Shown here one piece after another: positions 1 through 9,310 of a stretch of 64,000 nt of DNA. Location of the stretch: NCBI RefSeq assembly GCF_014202825.1, contig NZ_JACHHP010000002.1, positions 930,001 to 994,000 of the forward strand, in the 5' to 3' direction. A program made the translations under genes and the position numbers. Below the pieces are notes generated by a model, which was not told where the DNA came from, searched no databases, and saw only the letters and a program-made list of their open reading frames with translations. Within the stretch, counting starts at the first letter, position 1. Every line of letters starts with the position of its first letter. Source of the DNA: Chiayiivirga flava. GTDB taxonomy: Bacteria > Pseudomonadota > Gammaproteobacteria > Xanthomonadales > Xanthomonadaceae.

Positions 1-1533
1 AAGCTCACGATCCGGATGAAACGCCAGTACGACATCGTGCGCATCCGCTATGCCACCGCGCCGGAAGCGTCCGGCCTGCAGTGGCTGGAACCGTCGATGA
101 CCGCCGGCAAGAAACATCCCTTCATGTTCAGCCAGTCGCAGGCCATCCACGCGCGCAGCTGGGTGCCGCTGCAGGACACGCCCGGCGTGCGCTACACCTA
201 CAGCGCACACATCGAGACCGATCCGGAACTGATGGCGCTGATGAGCGCCGACAACGCGCCGGACGCCTCGCGCGACGGCGACTACGTGTTCCGCATGCAG
301 CAGCCGATTCCGTCGTACCTGATGGCGATCTCGGTCGGTGACCTCGTCTTCCGTCCGATCTCCGAACGCGCCGGCGTGTGGGCCGAGCCCGGCACGGTGG
401 ACGTGGCGGTGAAGGAATTCGCCGACACCGAACGCATGATCCAGACCACCGAGCAGCTCTACGGCCCGTACCGCTGGGAACGCTACGACCTGCTGATCCT
501 GCCGCCGTCGTTCCCGTTCGGCGGCATGGAGAATCCGCGCCTCTCGTTCATCACGCCCACCGTCATCGTCGGCGACAAGTCGCTCACCAGCCTCATCGCG
601 CATGAGCTCGCGCACTCGTGGTCCGGCAACCTCGTGACCAACGCGAGCTGGAAGGACATGTGGTTGAACGAGGGTTTCACGAGCTACGTCGAGAACCGCA
701 TCGTCGAGGCGGTGTACGGGACCGATCTGTCGCAGATGGAAAACGTCATCAGCCAGTTCGGGCTGCACGCCGAGATGCAGGAGATGGCCGAAGAGCGTCA
801 GGTGCTGGCACTGCCGGCGCTGCCGGGCGTCGATCCGGACGAGGCGCTGACCGATGTGGCCTACATCAAGGGCGCGTGGTTCCTCGAATTCCTCGAGCAG
901 CGCTTCGGCCGCGAGGCCTTCGATCCGTTCCTGCGCAGCTACTTCAATCACTTCGCGTTCCAGAGCATCGACACCGCGCAGTTCGTCGAGTATCTGAACA
1001 GCGAGCTGATCGCGAAGAATCCGGACGCGGTCACGCAGAAAGAACTCGACGCGTGGCTGAACCAGCCGGGCATCCCCGCGTTCGCCACGGCCGCCAAGTC
1101 CGCGCGGTTCGATGCGGTGGATGCGGCGCGCAAGGCGTTTCTCGACGGCCGCAAGTCCGCCGGCGAACTCCTGACCGCGGCGTGGACCACGCAGGAGTGG
1201 GTGCGTTTCCTCGAAGGCATGCCGGAGGTGCTCACCGGCCAGCAGGCCGTCGATCTCGACGAGGCGTTCAAGCTCACCACGTCGGACAACGGCGAGATCC
1301 TGCAGCGCTGGTTCCCGCTCACGGTGCGCAGCGGCTACTTCGAAGCGCGGCCGGCAATCGCGCAGTTCCTGCAGCGCATCGGCCGGCGCAAGCTGGTGAT
1401 GCCGACGTACGAGGCGCTCGTCGCAACGCCGGACGGCAAGGAGTTCGCGCGCCAGGTGTTCGAGAAGGCGAAACCGGGGTATCACCCGATCACCACGGCG
1501 TCGGTGGAAGCGCTGCTCGCGAAGAAGCCCTGA
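1..1533 (+). CDS. M1 family metallopeptidase, leukotriene A4 hydrolase-like aminopeptidase (5' end outside window)
   Basis: The reading frame is open from base 1, so the N-terminus lies upstream. Visible family marks are the substrate-anchoring GGMEN motif (near base 523) and the zinc site HELAH at about 598-612, followed 18 residues later by the third ligand Glu in NEGF. After the thermolysin-like catalytic domain comes an all-helical C-terminal region like the LTA4 hydrolase C-terminal domain, which separates this group from longer PepN-type enzymes. The expected role is removal of N-terminal residues from peptides using one zinc ion. No signal peptide can be judged because the start is missing. 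The alpha/beta hydrolase gene begins 24 bases after the stop on the same strand, so co-transcription is likely. Family assignment is firm; the natural substrate is unknown. Confidence 0.93.
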   Translation, partial: KLTIRMKRQYDIVRIRYATAPEASGLQWLEPSMTAGKKHPFMFSQSQAIHARSWVPLQDTPGVRYTYSAHIETDPELMALMSADNAPDASRDGDYVFRMQQPIPSYLMAISVGDLVFRPISERAGVWAEPGTVDVAVKEFADTERMIQTTEQLYGPYRWERYDLLILPPSFPFGGMENPRLSFITPTVIVGDKSLTSLIAHELAHSWSGNLVTNASWKDMWLNEGFTSYVENRIVEAVYGTDLSQMENVISQFGLHAEMQEMAEERQVLALPALPGVDPDEALTDVAYIKGAWFLEFLEQRFGREAFDPFLRSYFNHFAFQSIDTAQFVEYLNSELIAKNPDAVTQKELDAWLNQPGIPAFATAAKSARFDAVDAARKAFLDGRKSAGELLTAAWTTQEWVRFLEGMPEVLTGQQAVDLDEAFKLTTSDNGEILQRWFPLTVRSGYFEARPAIAQFLQRIGRRKLVMPTYEALVATPDGKEFARQVFEKAKPGYHPITTASVEALLAKKP

Positions 1534-1557
1534 TCCCGTGGCGCGGAGCGGCCTGCG

Positions 1558-2490
1558 ATGAAGCCGCATCCGCGCCTGCGCGCGCTGGCGATCGCGCTGC
1601 TGCTGGGCGTGATCGGCGTCGTCGCGCTCGGCGTCGTGTGGCCGGAGTGGGCGCTGCGTGCGGAGTACGCGCGGCTGCGCTACCTCGCCGACGCGCAGGT
1701 GCGCCGCGTGTCCGTCGACGACCATGCCGTGCAGTTGCTGGAAGCGGGGGAGGGCCGCCCCGTGCTGCTGCTGCACGGCTTCACCGGCATGAAGGAAAAC
1801 TTCCTCGTGCTGATGCCGCACCTGTCGGCGACGCACCGGTTGATCGCGCCCGATCTTCCCGGCTGGGGCGACAGCACCCGGCGCGACGGCGCGGACTACG
1901 GCTACGCGGCGCAGGCCGATCGCGTGGCGCGCCTGATCGATGTGCTGGGCATCGGCCCGGTCGATGTCGTCGGCCATTCGATGGGCGGCGGCATCGCGGC
2001 GGTCCTGGCCGCCCGCCATCCGCAACACGTGCGTCGGCTGGTGCTGATGGATGCCGGCGGCGTGCGTTTCCGCGACAACGCCTTCGGCCAGGCGGTGCTG
2101 CGCGGCGAGAATCCCTTCGCGGTGCGCGACGGCGATGATCTTGCGCGCTACATGGCGCTGCTGTTCGACGCTCCACCGTACATTCCGTGGCCGGCCGACA
2201 GCGCACTGATCGCGCGGCGCGTGCGCGATGCGCAGTTCGAGCAGCATGTGCTCGACAGCATCGGACGCGGCGCCGACGCGTTCCTGCCCGGTGCCGAGGC
2301 CGCGCGCGTGACGGCGCCGACGCTGCTGTTGTGGTGCCGCCACGACCGCGTCATCGACGCCAGCGCCGCGGCGATCTACGCTGCGGCGCTGCGCGACAGC
2401 CGCACCGTGCTGCTCGACGGCTGCAGCCACATGCCGCTGATGGAACAACCGACCGACACCGCCCGCGCGCTCAAGGAATTCCTGCAATGA
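1558..2490 (+). CDS. Alpha/beta hydrolase, membrane-anchored
   Basis: 310 aa. A hydrophobic segment at residues 8-27 is a probable N-terminal membrane anchor or uncleaved signal. The alpha/beta hydrolase core follows: oxyanion motif LLLHGF, nucleophile elbow GHSMGG (Ser141), acid Asp263 in CRHDRV and His291 in CSHMPL, a complete and correctly ordered triad. This resembles the MhpC/lipase-type esterases of proteobacteria; the substrate cannot be read from sequence. The ATG start has a GGAG ribosome site about 11 bases upstream. The stop codon overlaps the ATG of the next gene (ATGA), which indicates translational coupling to the lipoprotein. Confidence 0.88.
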   Translation: MKPHPRLRALAIALLLGVIGVVALGVVWPEWALRAEYARLRYLADAQVRRVSVDDHAVQLLEAGEGRPVLLLHGFTGMKENFLVLMPHLSATHRLIAPDLPGWGDSTRRDGADYGYAAQADRVARLIDVLGIGPVDVVGHSMGGGIAAVLAARHPQHVRRLVLMDAGGVRFRDNAFGQAVLRGENPFAVRDGDDLARYMALLFDAPPYIPWPADSALIARRVRDAQFEQHVLDSIGRGADAFLPGAEAARVTAPTLLLWCRHDRVIDASAAAIYAAALRDSRTVLLDGCSHMPLMEQPTDTARALKEFLQ

Positions 2491-3245
2491 ACGATCGTCC
2501 GATATCGTCGAAATCCGCGTCTTCGCGCGCGGCATCCGTGCTGCTGTCGCTGCTCGTCGCGGCCGCGCTCGGTGCCTGCGACACCGGCCCGACGCCGGAG
2601 GAGAAGCAGGCCGCGCAGGCGGCACGCGCGGAAGCCGAAGCCCAGGTGCAGCTCAAGAATTTCAACGACGCGCTGACCGGGCGGCGTCCGGACATGGCAC
2701 TGAACTTCGCCGAGTACATCCTGCGCACGTATCCTGGCACGCAGGTCGCGGCGCAGATCAGGCCGCAGGCCGACACGCTGCGTGCGCAGGTCGAAGGCGC
2801 ACGCGAAACCAAGCGGCTCGCCGATCTGTGGGTGTATCACAGCGTCGACGACGAAGAGGCCAAGGGCGTCGTCCGCACCGCGTACATCTACAGCAAGGAT
2901 CCGGTCGGCGCCGAGCTCGACGGCAGCGAGAAACGTGCACGCCTGGTGCTGCGGCGCCATCCGCAGTGGGGCGACGATGTGTATCTGCTGGCCGACGGCG
3001 GGTTCGTGTGCAAGGGCAAGTGCACGGTCAAGGTGCAGTTCGACGACGGCACCGCGCGTGATGTGCCGGCGTACCTGCCGGAAACCGGCGAACCTGCGAT
3101 CTTCGTCGAGGATTTCAGGCGGTTCGTGCCTGCGCTTCCCGATGCGACCACGGTGCGGATCGATGTTGTTCTGCAGCAGGGTGGCGCGAAGACGCTGGAG
3201 TTCGAGGTGGGCGAGTACAACGCGGCGACGATCGGGGAGCTGTGA
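2487..3245 (+). CDS. Predicted lipoprotein of unknown function
   Basis: 252 aa. The N-terminus is a clear lipoprotein signal: basic and Ser-rich head, hydrophobic stretch and lipobox LGAC, with acylated Cys at about residue 31. An Ala/Glu-rich helical segment of some 30 residues follows, then a mixed alpha/beta domain containing a Cys pair (VCKGKC) and an acidic C-terminal half. I recognise no catalytic motif. The start ATG overlaps the stop of the hydrolase gene. An N-terminal stretch resembling a tetratricopeptide helix pair (residues 45-90) suggests protein contacts, but that is weak. It ends before a strong bidirectional terminator, so it is the last gene of the rightward unit. Confidence 0.8.
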   Translation: MNDRPISSKSASSRAASVLLSLLVAAALGACDTGPTPEEKQAAQAARAEAEAQVQLKNFNDALTGRRPDMALNFAEYILRTYPGTQVAAQIRPQADTLRAQVEGARETKRLADLWVYHSVDDEEAKGVVRTAYIYSKDPVGAELDGSEKRARLVLRRHPQWGDDVYLLADGGFVCKGKCTVKVQFDDGTARDVPAYLPETGEPAIFVEDFRRFVPALPDATTVRIDVVLQQGGAKTLEFEVGEYNAATIGEL

Positions 3246-3318
3246 CTGCGGCTCAAAGAGCAGCCTATCGGAGAGGTCCACATCCGACGCGGGGAGGTTC
3301 ACCGCATCGCTCTATCCG

Positions 3319-3365
3319 GACCCTCATCCGGTGCTGCCGCACCACCTTCTCCCGGTGGGAGAAGG
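3319..3365. repeat. REP-like palindromic fragment
   Basis: A CCCTCATCCGG head is followed by a GGTGCTGCCGCACC hairpin and then CCTTCTCCC-GGT-GGGAGAAGG, a pair of short palindromes. The CTTCTCCC/GGGAGAAG core is shared with the larger palindromic repeats at 5442-5630 and 41911-42072. This looks like a partial or related intergenic element. No reading frame through it resembles a protein. Confidence 0.5.
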
Positions 3366-3512
3366 ACAGCAGAGGCTGTCGCACGACGAGGCGCGAGCTC
3401 GGTGCGAGTGCAAGGCGGGCGGTGTGATGCGCGGGAGGCGTGAAGCGCAGGCCGAAGACCTGCGCCCAGTGCGCTGGCGCTGCATGGTTTCGAAGTGCGT
3501 ATCCCCGCGCAC

Positions 3513-3548
3513 AACGAAGAACGGCGCCCATCGGCACCGTTCTTCGTT
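3513..3548. terminator. Bidirectional transcription terminator
   Basis: A perfect 12-bp stem, AACGAAGAACGG (3513-3524) with CCGTTCTTCGTT (3537-3548), has further pairing possible in the 12-base loop. It lies between convergent genes: the lipoprotein ends at 3245 on plus and the M28 peptidase ends at 3584 on minus. The A/T-rich stem ends give a T-rich trail in both directions, so it can serve both units. Confidence 0.75.
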
Positions 3549-3583
3549 CAATCGATCGTCAGTGCGATCGACGAAAACCGATC

Positions 3584-5323
3584 CTACTTCGCCGCTTTCG
3601 CCTTCTCCGCCATCATCGCGTCGCGCGCGGCCTTGAACTCGTTGCCGCCCTTCCAGTTCGGCCATGCATCGCCGCCGGCGAGCTCGCGGCCGAGCAGGTA
3701 CAGCGCATTGAGGTCCTGCATCACGCCGCCGAGGTCCCAGGACGGGTCGAATTCGTCCGCGGGCTTGTGGTAGCGGTTGGCGCCGTATTCGTCGGAGATC
3801 GCCATGCCGTGCGCTTCGCCGCCCTCGATCGCGTCGAGGCCCGATTTCGCGTACAGCGCCGGCACGCCGGCCTTGGCGAAGTTGAAGTGATCGGAGCGGT
3901 AGTAGAAGCCCTTTTCCACCGAGGCTTCCGCGTGCATCACGCGTTGTTGCGCATCGGCGATCGGGCGCAGCAGGTCTTCGAGTTCCGAAGCGCCGAATCC
4001 GTTGACCACGATGTCGCGCGTGCGTCCGACGACCGTCATTGCATCGAGGTTGATCACGCCCACGGTGTTGGCGAGCGGAATCACCGGATGCGCGACGTAG
4101 TACTTCGAGCCGAGCAGGCCCGATTCCTCGAGCGTCACCGCCATGAACAGCACCGAACGCGCGGGCTTCGGGTCCTGCACGGTGAACTGCTCGGCGATTT
4201 CCAGGATGCCGGCGATGCCGGTGGCGTTGTCGATGGCGCCGTTGTAGATCTGGTCGCCTTCGCCCTCGTGCTTGCCCAGGTGATCCCAGTGGCCCATGTA
4301 GATGACGGCCTCGTCGGGTTTGTCCGTGCCGGGCAACAGGGCGATCACGTTGTTGGATTCGGCGCTGCGGATCTGGCTCTGGATGGTGCTGCTGAAGGTC
4401 GCCTTGAGCGGCACGGCCTTGAAGCCGGGCTTGTTGGCCGCAGCGCGTTGCTCGTCGAGCGTCAGGCCGGCGGCAGCGAACAGCGCGCTCGCCACTTCGC
4501 CGTTGATCCAGCCCTGCAGCGGCAGGCGCGGTTCGGGATCGTCGCTGGCGGGCAGGTCGTACTGCGCGCCGCTCCAGCTGTTCCTGACCACATCCCAGCC
4601 GTAGCCGGCGCCGGCGTCGTCGTGCACCACGAGCGCCGCGGCCGCGCCCTGGCGCGCGGCTTCCTCAAACTTGTAGGTCCAGCGGCCGTAGTAGGTCATG
4701 CGTTTGCCGCCGAACAGCGATTCGTCGCCGGCGTGGAAGCCCGGATCGTTGACCAGGATGACGACGGTCTTGCCCTTCACGTCGAGGCCGGCATAGTCGT
4801 TCCAGTCGGCCTCGGGCGCGTTGACGCCGTAGCCGACGAACACAAGCTCGCTGTTCTCGATCTTCACCTCGGGCTGGCCGGTGCGGGTGCCGACCACGTA
4901 CTGGTCGCCGAAACTCCAGCTCACGTTCGCGCCGCCGGCGGCGGTGACCGTGGCCGGCGCCGGGCGCGCCGTGGTTTCGGTCATGGGCACGCGCTGGAAG
5001 AAGCTGTCGCCGTTGCCGGGTTTGAGGCCGAGGCGTTCGAACTGTGTCTTGAGGTAGCTCGTGGTGAGCTCCTCGCCGCGCGTGCCCGGTGCGCGGCCTT
5101 CGAACTCGTCGGACGCGAGCACCTTCACGTGCTGGACGAAGTCCTCGACCGAGATTTCCGGACCGAAGGAGTACGAATCGGGCGTGGGTGCGGCGGCCGG
5201 CGGCGCGGCGGTTTGTGCGGCGGGTGTGGCCGGCGCAGCCGCAGGCGCCGGCGGCGCCTCGGCCTGCTGGCAGCCGGCCAGCACGGCGCCGGTCAGGGCG
5301 GCGAGGATCAGGCGATGTCGCAT
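3584..5323 (-). CDS. M28 family zinc peptidase with PA domain, lipoprotein
   Basis: 579 aa. The lipobox LAGC (Cys18) and the Ala/Pro-rich linker that follows point to a lipoprotein exported to the periplasm or outer membrane. A protease-associated (PA) domain covers roughly residues 150-290. The M28 catalytic domain then shows the co-catalytic zinc set: GHWDHLG (His345), IDNATG (bridging Asp365), LEESGLLGS (Glu399 as base and Glu400 as ligand), NLDAM (Asp427) and a distal His in SDHFNF. All expected ligands are present, so it should be an active aminopeptidase or carboxypeptidase. It stands alone in its orientation, flanked by a terminator downstream and a palindromic repeat upstream. Confidence 0.94.
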   Translation of the reverse strand: MRHRLILAALTGAVLAGCQQAEAPPAPAAAPATPAAQTAAPPAAAPTPDSYSFGPEISVEDFVQHVKVLASDEFEGRAPGTRGEELTTSYLKTQFERLGLKPGNGDSFFQRVPMTETTARPAPATVTAAGGANVSWSFGDQYVVGTRTGQPEVKIENSELVFVGYGVNAPEADWNDYAGLDVKGKTVVILVNDPGFHAGDESLFGGKRMTYYGRWTYKFEEAARQGAAAALVVHDDAGAGYGWDVVRNSWSGAQYDLPASDDPEPRLPLQGWINGEVASALFAAAGLTLDEQRAAANKPGFKAVPLKATFSSTIQSQIRSAESNNVIALLPGTDKPDEAVIYMGHWDHLGKHEGEGDQIYNGAIDNATGIAGILEIAEQFTVQDPKPARSVLFMAVTLEESGLLGSKYYVAHPVIPLANTVGVINLDAMTVVGRTRDIVVNGFGASELEDLLRPIADAQQRVMHAEASVEKGFYYRSDHFNFAKAGVPALYAKSGLDAIEGGEAHGMAISDEYGANRYHKPADEFDPSWDLGGVMQDLNALYLLGRELAGGDAWPNWKGGNEFKAARDAMMAEKAKAAK

Positions 5324-5441
5324 CAGCGGATTCCTGCAACGGGGGAATCCCGATTGTAGCGGCTGGGCGCGACGCTGCCGGGTTGTGGCGACGTGGTGCG
5401 CTGGGGCGAGTGGGGCCGCATCACGTGCCTGTCATGCCTGT

Positions 5442-5630
5442 GCCCCCTTCCGCCCTGCCGGGCACCTTCCCCCGCATGCGGGAGAAGGGTTTCCTTCGTT
5501 GCACGGTTTCGGGTCCCGAGCACGCGCAATGCAACTCGCGCTATCGATCGAAGCATCCCTTCTCCCGCGCAGCGGGGGAAGAGCCTGCCCCGGACTCGAT
5601 CCGGGGTGCCCGGCAGGGCGGAAGGGGGTG
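5442..5630. repeat. Large palindromic intergenic repeat, copy 1
   Basis: The left arm (about 5442-5489) begins CCCCCTTCCGCCCTGCC and ends CGGGAGAAGGG. The right arm (about 5557-5630) is its near reverse complement, interrupted by an extra small palindrome (CCCCGG-ACTCGAT-CCGGGG, 5588-5606). About 65 bases separate the arms. Copy 2 at 41911-42072 has the same arms with a different centre. No transposase is present, so a non-autonomous MITE/REP-type element is the best description. The stretch 5324-5657 contains this element and no gene. Confidence 0.7.
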
Positions 5631-5657
5631 CTCTGCCCCAACCGCCCCGCCGTCACC

Positions 5658-6308
5658 TCACGGCGTCGCACCGCTGAACGATTTCGCCGTCGCGCCCTTG
5701 ATCGTGCCGACCTTCGCGCTGGTATGCACGTACAGCTCCACCTCGCGACGGAAATCGAGCACGCCGTCCACCGTGGCGTTCGGGCCGATCACCACGCGCG
5801 GCGGACGCGATTTGCCGCTGTTGAACCAGTTGCCTTTCGGCTTCTCGATGAGGATGCCGCCGCGCACATACGAATCGGCGCCGACGGTGACGTCGCCGTT
5901 GACGGTCGACAGCCCGTTGCCGACCTCGGTGGCCTCGATCTTGATGCGCCCGTTGACCGTTTCCACCTTGCCGCCGATGCGACCGCCGCGCTCGACGGTG
6001 ATCGCGCCGTTGACCGTCGACACATCGTCGGCCACGGCCACGTCCTGGCCGAGCGTGACGCTGCCGTTCACCGTCTCGGCACTCTCGACCGACGCGCGAT
6101 CGCGCAGCCGCACGCTGCCGTTGACCGTTTCGACGCTTTCGGCCACGGCGCCTTCGGACACGGTGACCGAGCCGTTGACGGTGGACAGGTCGCCGTATTC
6201 GGCGCCGGCGTCGGCGGTGATGGACTTGTTGACCTTGCTGATGTCGTCGCCGGCCGCTAACGCGGTAGACGAGGCCAGCAACACGGAAATCAGAACCAGA
6301 CTGCGCAT
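5658..6308 (-). CDS. Exported VNG-repeat protein, predicted bactofilin-like beta-solenoid
   Basis: 216 aa from an ATG with a textbook AAGGAG six bases upstream; longer frames would start without one. Residues 1-19 form a Sec signal ending in ALAAG. The rest is built from about nine imperfect repeats of some 17-19 residues carrying V-N-G-(S/A/R/K)-(V/I), alternating with short acidic or glycine turns. That is the pattern of a right-handed beta-solenoid, as in bactofilin/polymer-forming proteins, but this one is exported. The C-terminal 60 residues are basic and contain [10 protein letters not shown]. The gene diverges from gpmI over 136 bases. Function is unknown; a surface or periplasmic structural role is inferred. 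Confidence 0.72.
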   Translation of the reverse strand: MRSLVLISVLLASSTALAAGDDISKVNKSITADAGAEYGDLSTVNGSVTVSEGAVAESVETVNGSVRLRDRASVESAETVNGSVTLGQDVAVADDVSTVNGAITVERGGRIGGKVETVNGRIKIEATEVGNGLSTVNGDVTVGADSYVRGGILIEKPKGNWFNSGKSRPPRVVIGPNATVDGVLDFRREVELYVHTSAKVGTIKGATAKSFSGATP

Positions 6309-6444
6309 GCGATGCTCCTTGTGGGATGGGATGACGCGACGCCGTTGCGGCGACACTCGTGACATCGGATTCGCCTGCGCGGCAAACGGTTTAAAGCGTG
6401 CCTCCGCTATCATTGCGCCTCGTCACCCTGCCGGAAGTCATGCC

Positions 6445-7992
6445 GTGTCGCGACCCAAGCCCGTCCTGCTGCTGATCCTCGATGGCTGGGGCCACCGCGA
6501 CGATCCGACAGACAACGCCATCGCACAGGCCGCGCTGCCGAACTGGCAGGCGCTGCTGGCCGCGTGCCCGCACACGCTGATTCACACCTCGGGCCTGCAT
6601 GTCGGATTGCCGGACGGGCAGATGGGCAATTCGGAAGTGGGGCACATGAATCTCGGTGCCGGGCGCGTCGTCTACCAGGACCTCACCCGCATCGATGCGG
6701 CCATCGCCGACGGCAGCTTCTTCGCGAACGCCGAACTGCGTGCCGCGTGCGACGGCGTGGTGGCCAACGGCGGCACGCTGCACGTGTTCGGCCTGCTGTC
6801 GCCGGGCGGCGTGCACAGCCACGAGGCGCACGTGTTCGCGATGCTCGACCTTGCCCGGCAGCGTGGCGTGCGGAACGTGGCGGTGCACGCGTTTCTCGAC
6901 GGACGCGACACGCCGCCGCGCTCGGCGCAGGCCAGTCTCGAACGGCTGCGCGACGCCGTCGCGAAGACCCCCGGTGCGTACATCGCCAGCGTCGGCGGCC
7001 GTTACTACGCGATGGATCGCGACAATCGCTGGGAGCGCGTCGAACTCGCCTACCGCGCCATCGCGCAGGTGCAGGCGGACCACCGCGCCGGCGACGCGTT
7101 GTCGGCGCTCGCCGCCGCATACGCGCGCGGCGAGAACGACGAGTTCGTCAAGCCCACCGTGCTCGACGGCGCCGCACCGATGCGCGACGGCGACGCGGTG
7201 GTGTTCATGAATTTCCGCGCCGACCGTGCGCGCGAGATCACCGCGTGTTTCGTGCGCGACGACTTCGACGGCTTCGTCCGGCCGCGCCGCATCGCGCTCT
7301 CGCGTTTCGTCTGCCTCACCGAGTACGACGCATCGCTGCCCGCGTCCGTGGCCTTCCTGCCCGACGCACTGAAGAACACGCTGCCCGAGGTGCTCGCCGC
7401 GCATCACCTCACCCAGCTGCGGATCGCAGAGACCGAAAAGTACGCGCACGTCACCTTCTTCTTCAGTGGCGGGCGTGAAGACACCTATCCGGGCGAGGAA
7501 CGCATCCTCGTGCCGAGCCCGAAGGTGGCCACCTACGACCTGCAGCCGGAGATGAGTTGTCCGGAAGTGACCGGCCGGCTGGTCGAGGCCATCGAGGCGC
7601 AACGTTACGACGTCATCGTCTGCAACCTGGCCAATCCCGACATGGTCGGCCACACCGGCGATTTGCACGCGGCGATCCGCGCGGCCGAGGCGATCGATGT
7701 GGCGATCGGACGCATCGTCGCCGCGCTGCGCAAGGTCGGAGGCGAAATGCTGCTCACCGCCGATCACGGCAACCTCGAGATGATGCGCGATGCCGCTACC
7801 GGCCAGGCACACACGGCCCACACTACCGGCCCGGTGCCACTGGTGTACCTGGGCCGCCGCGCCACGCTCGCCGCCGACGGCGCGCTCAAGGACGTGGCGC
7901 CGACGCTGCTGCACCTGCTCGGCCTGCCGCAGCCGGCGGACATGCTCGGCCGCAACCTCGTGCGGTTCGAGGGCGCGGACGCTGTGCGCTGA
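6445..7992 (+). CDS. gpmI: 2,3-bisphosphoglycerate-independent phosphoglycerate mutase
   Basis: 515 aa, matching the usual length of about 510. The N-terminal metal site LILDGWG and the phospho-serine site [11 protein letters not shown] (Ser63) are intact, as are the family blocks [20 protein letters not shown] and [11 protein letters not shown]. Near the C-terminus are NPDMVGHTG and LTADHGN, which carry the second metal set. It interconverts 3- and 2-phosphoglycerate in glycolysis and gluconeogenesis using two Mn2+ ions. GTG at 6445 is chosen because it puts [10 protein letters not shown] directly before the first metal motif; the nearby ATG at 6440 is out of frame. The envC homologue starts eight bases after the stop, as in enterobacteria. 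Confidence 0.97.
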   Translation: MSRPKPVLLLILDGWGHRDDPTDNAIAQAALPNWQALLAACPHTLIHTSGLHVGLPDGQMGNSEVGHMNLGAGRVVYQDLTRIDAAIADGSFFANAELRAACDGVVANGGTLHVFGLLSPGGVHSHEAHVFAMLDLARQRGVRNVAVHAFLDGRDTPPRSAQASLERLRDAVAKTPGAYIASVGGRYYAMDRDNRWERVELAYRAIAQVQADHRAGDALSALAAAYARGENDEFVKPTVLDGAAPMRDGDAVVFMNFRADRAREITACFVRDDFDGFVRPRRIALSRFVCLTEYDASLPASVAFLPDALKNTLPEVLAAHHLTQLRIAETEKYAHVTFFFSGGREDTYPGEERILVPSPKVATYDLQPEMSCPEVTGRLVEAIEAQRYDVIVCNLANPDMVGHTGDLHAAIRAAEAIDVAIGRIVAALRKVGGEMLLTADHGNLEMMRDAATGQAHTAHTTGPVPLVYLGRRATLAADGALKDVAPTLLHLLGLPQPADMLGRNLVRFEGADAVR

Positions 7993-7999
7993 CGGTCCG

Positions 8000-9166
8000 G
8001 TGGCGGCGCGCTGCGTGCGGGTGGCGCTGGCGCTGGTTGCGCTCGGCCTCGCGCTGACGCTGCACGCGCAGCCGGCCGACCGCAGCGCGCGCGAAACCGA
8101 GGCCCAGCGCAAACTCGACGCGATTCGCGCCGAACTGCGCACGCTCGGCGATGCGCAGCGTGCGCTCGACGCCGAACGCGGCACGGCCGCCGCTGCCGTG
8201 CGCGAGGCCGATGAGGCCATCGATCGCGAAGCGCGCGGGCTGCGCGACATCGACGACCGCATCGGGTCCCAGCAGGACGAACTGGCCGTCCTCGAGTCCC
8301 GGCAGACAGCGCTGCAGGACAGCCTCGGGCGGCAGCGCGAGGCCCTCGCCGCACTGCTGCGTTCGGCGTACGCGCTTGGCCGGCACGAGCAGGTCAAACT
8401 GCTGCTCGCGCAGGATCGTCTCGACAAGCTCGCTCGCGTGCTGGCGTACCACCGCTATTTCCAGCGCGATCGCGTCGACCGCATCGAAGGCCTGCTGGCC
8501 GAGCTCGCGCAGTTGGCCGAGGTGGTCCGGGCCGTGGCCGCGCAACGCGAGCGGCTCGATGCAAGCCGCGCCGAACAGACCGCACGCATCGCCGACCTGG
8601 AGGCCCAGCGCGGCGCGCGGCGCGCGTTGCTGGCCGAACTCGACGGCCGCTTCAGCGATACGCAGCAGCGCATCGCCGCCCTCGGCCGCGACGAGATGGC
8701 CGTGGTGCGGCTGCTCGAATCCCTGCGCGACGTGTTCGCCGACATTCCGCAGCAACTGGACAATGCCAAGCCGTTCGCGCAGCGAAAAGGCAGCCTTGCC
8801 CCGCCGCTCGTCGGCAAACTGCTCGCGAATTTCGGAGCGCGCATGCCCGACGGCCGCACCAGCCGGGGGCAGCTCGTCGCCGCGGAGGCCGGGACCGCGA
8901 TCCGCGCCGTCGCACCGGGCCGCGTGGCCTTTTCCGACTGGCTCAAGGGTTACGGCCTGCTGGTGATCCTCGATCACGGCGACGGCTGGATGAGCCTCTA
9001 CGCCCAGAACGACACGCTGCAGCGCGATGTCGGCGACTGGGTCGCGGCGGGCGACACGCTCGCGGGCGTCGGCACCTCGGGCGGCCAGTCCAGCCCGGCG
9101 CTGTATTTCGAGCTGCGCCGCAACGGCCGGCCGGTGGACCCGCGCGGCTGGTTCGCACCGCGCTGA
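8000..9166 (+). CDS. envC: Murein hydrolase activator EnvC (degenerate LytM/M23 domain)
   Basis: 388 aa. A hydrophobic N-terminus ending LHAQ is a signal peptide. Residues about 25-240 form a long coiled coil rich in Arg, Glu, Leu and Ala, and the last 110 residues are an M23/LytM fold. The catalytic HxxxD and HxH zinc motifs of active M23 enzymes are missing: the second site reads SLYAQND and the last reads YFELRR. This is what is seen in EnvC, which activates the amidases AmiA/AmiB at the septum instead of cutting peptidoglycan itself. The GTG at 8000 lies eight bases after gpmI; another GTG at 8015 is possible. Operon with gpmI is very likely. Confidence 0.9.
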   Translation: MAARCVRVALALVALGLALTLHAQPADRSARETEAQRKLDAIRAELRTLGDAQRALDAERGTAAAAVREADEAIDREARGLRDIDDRIGSQQDELAVLESRQTALQDSLGRQREALAALLRSAYALGRHEQVKLLLAQDRLDKLARVLAYHRYFQRDRVDRIEGLLAELAQLAEVVRAVAAQRERLDASRAEQTARIADLEAQRGARRALLAELDGRFSDTQQRIAALGRDEMAVVRLLESLRDVFADIPQQLDNAKPFAQRKGSLAPPLVGKLLANFGARMPDGRTSRGQLVAAEAGTAIRAVAPGRVAFSDWLKGYGLLVILDHGDGWMSLYAQNDTLQRDVGDWVAAGDTLAGVGTSGGQSSPALYFELRRNGRPVDPRGWFAPR

Positions 9167-9188
9167 AGCGATTGGCCGCGCAGCTGCG

Positions 9189-9207
9189 GGCGACACGCGC
9201 TGTCGCC
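9189..9207 (+). terminator. Possible weak hairpin after envC
   Basis: GGCGACA (9189-9195) pairs with TGTCGCC (9201-9207) around a five-base loop, 22 bases after the envC stop. There is no T tract, so it may be only an attenuating or Rho-assisted structure. Confidence 0.3.
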
Positions 9208-9310
9208 TATCGCCCTGCGTGTCGCTCGCTGGCCTGCGATCCCTGAGGCGTGCGGCGTGCGTACGCGAAAGCGTCCGGACGAAATCAAGTCCATTCCGCG
9301 GAGCTTTCGC

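Noticed and set aside
6440-6442. ATG just before gpmI
   Set aside because: Out of frame with the enzyme; GTG at 6445 is in frame and aligns with the family N-terminus.
8000-9166. Active M23 endopeptidase call
   Set aside because: The zinc-binding HxxxD and HxH motifs are absent; gene order with gpmI supports EnvC.
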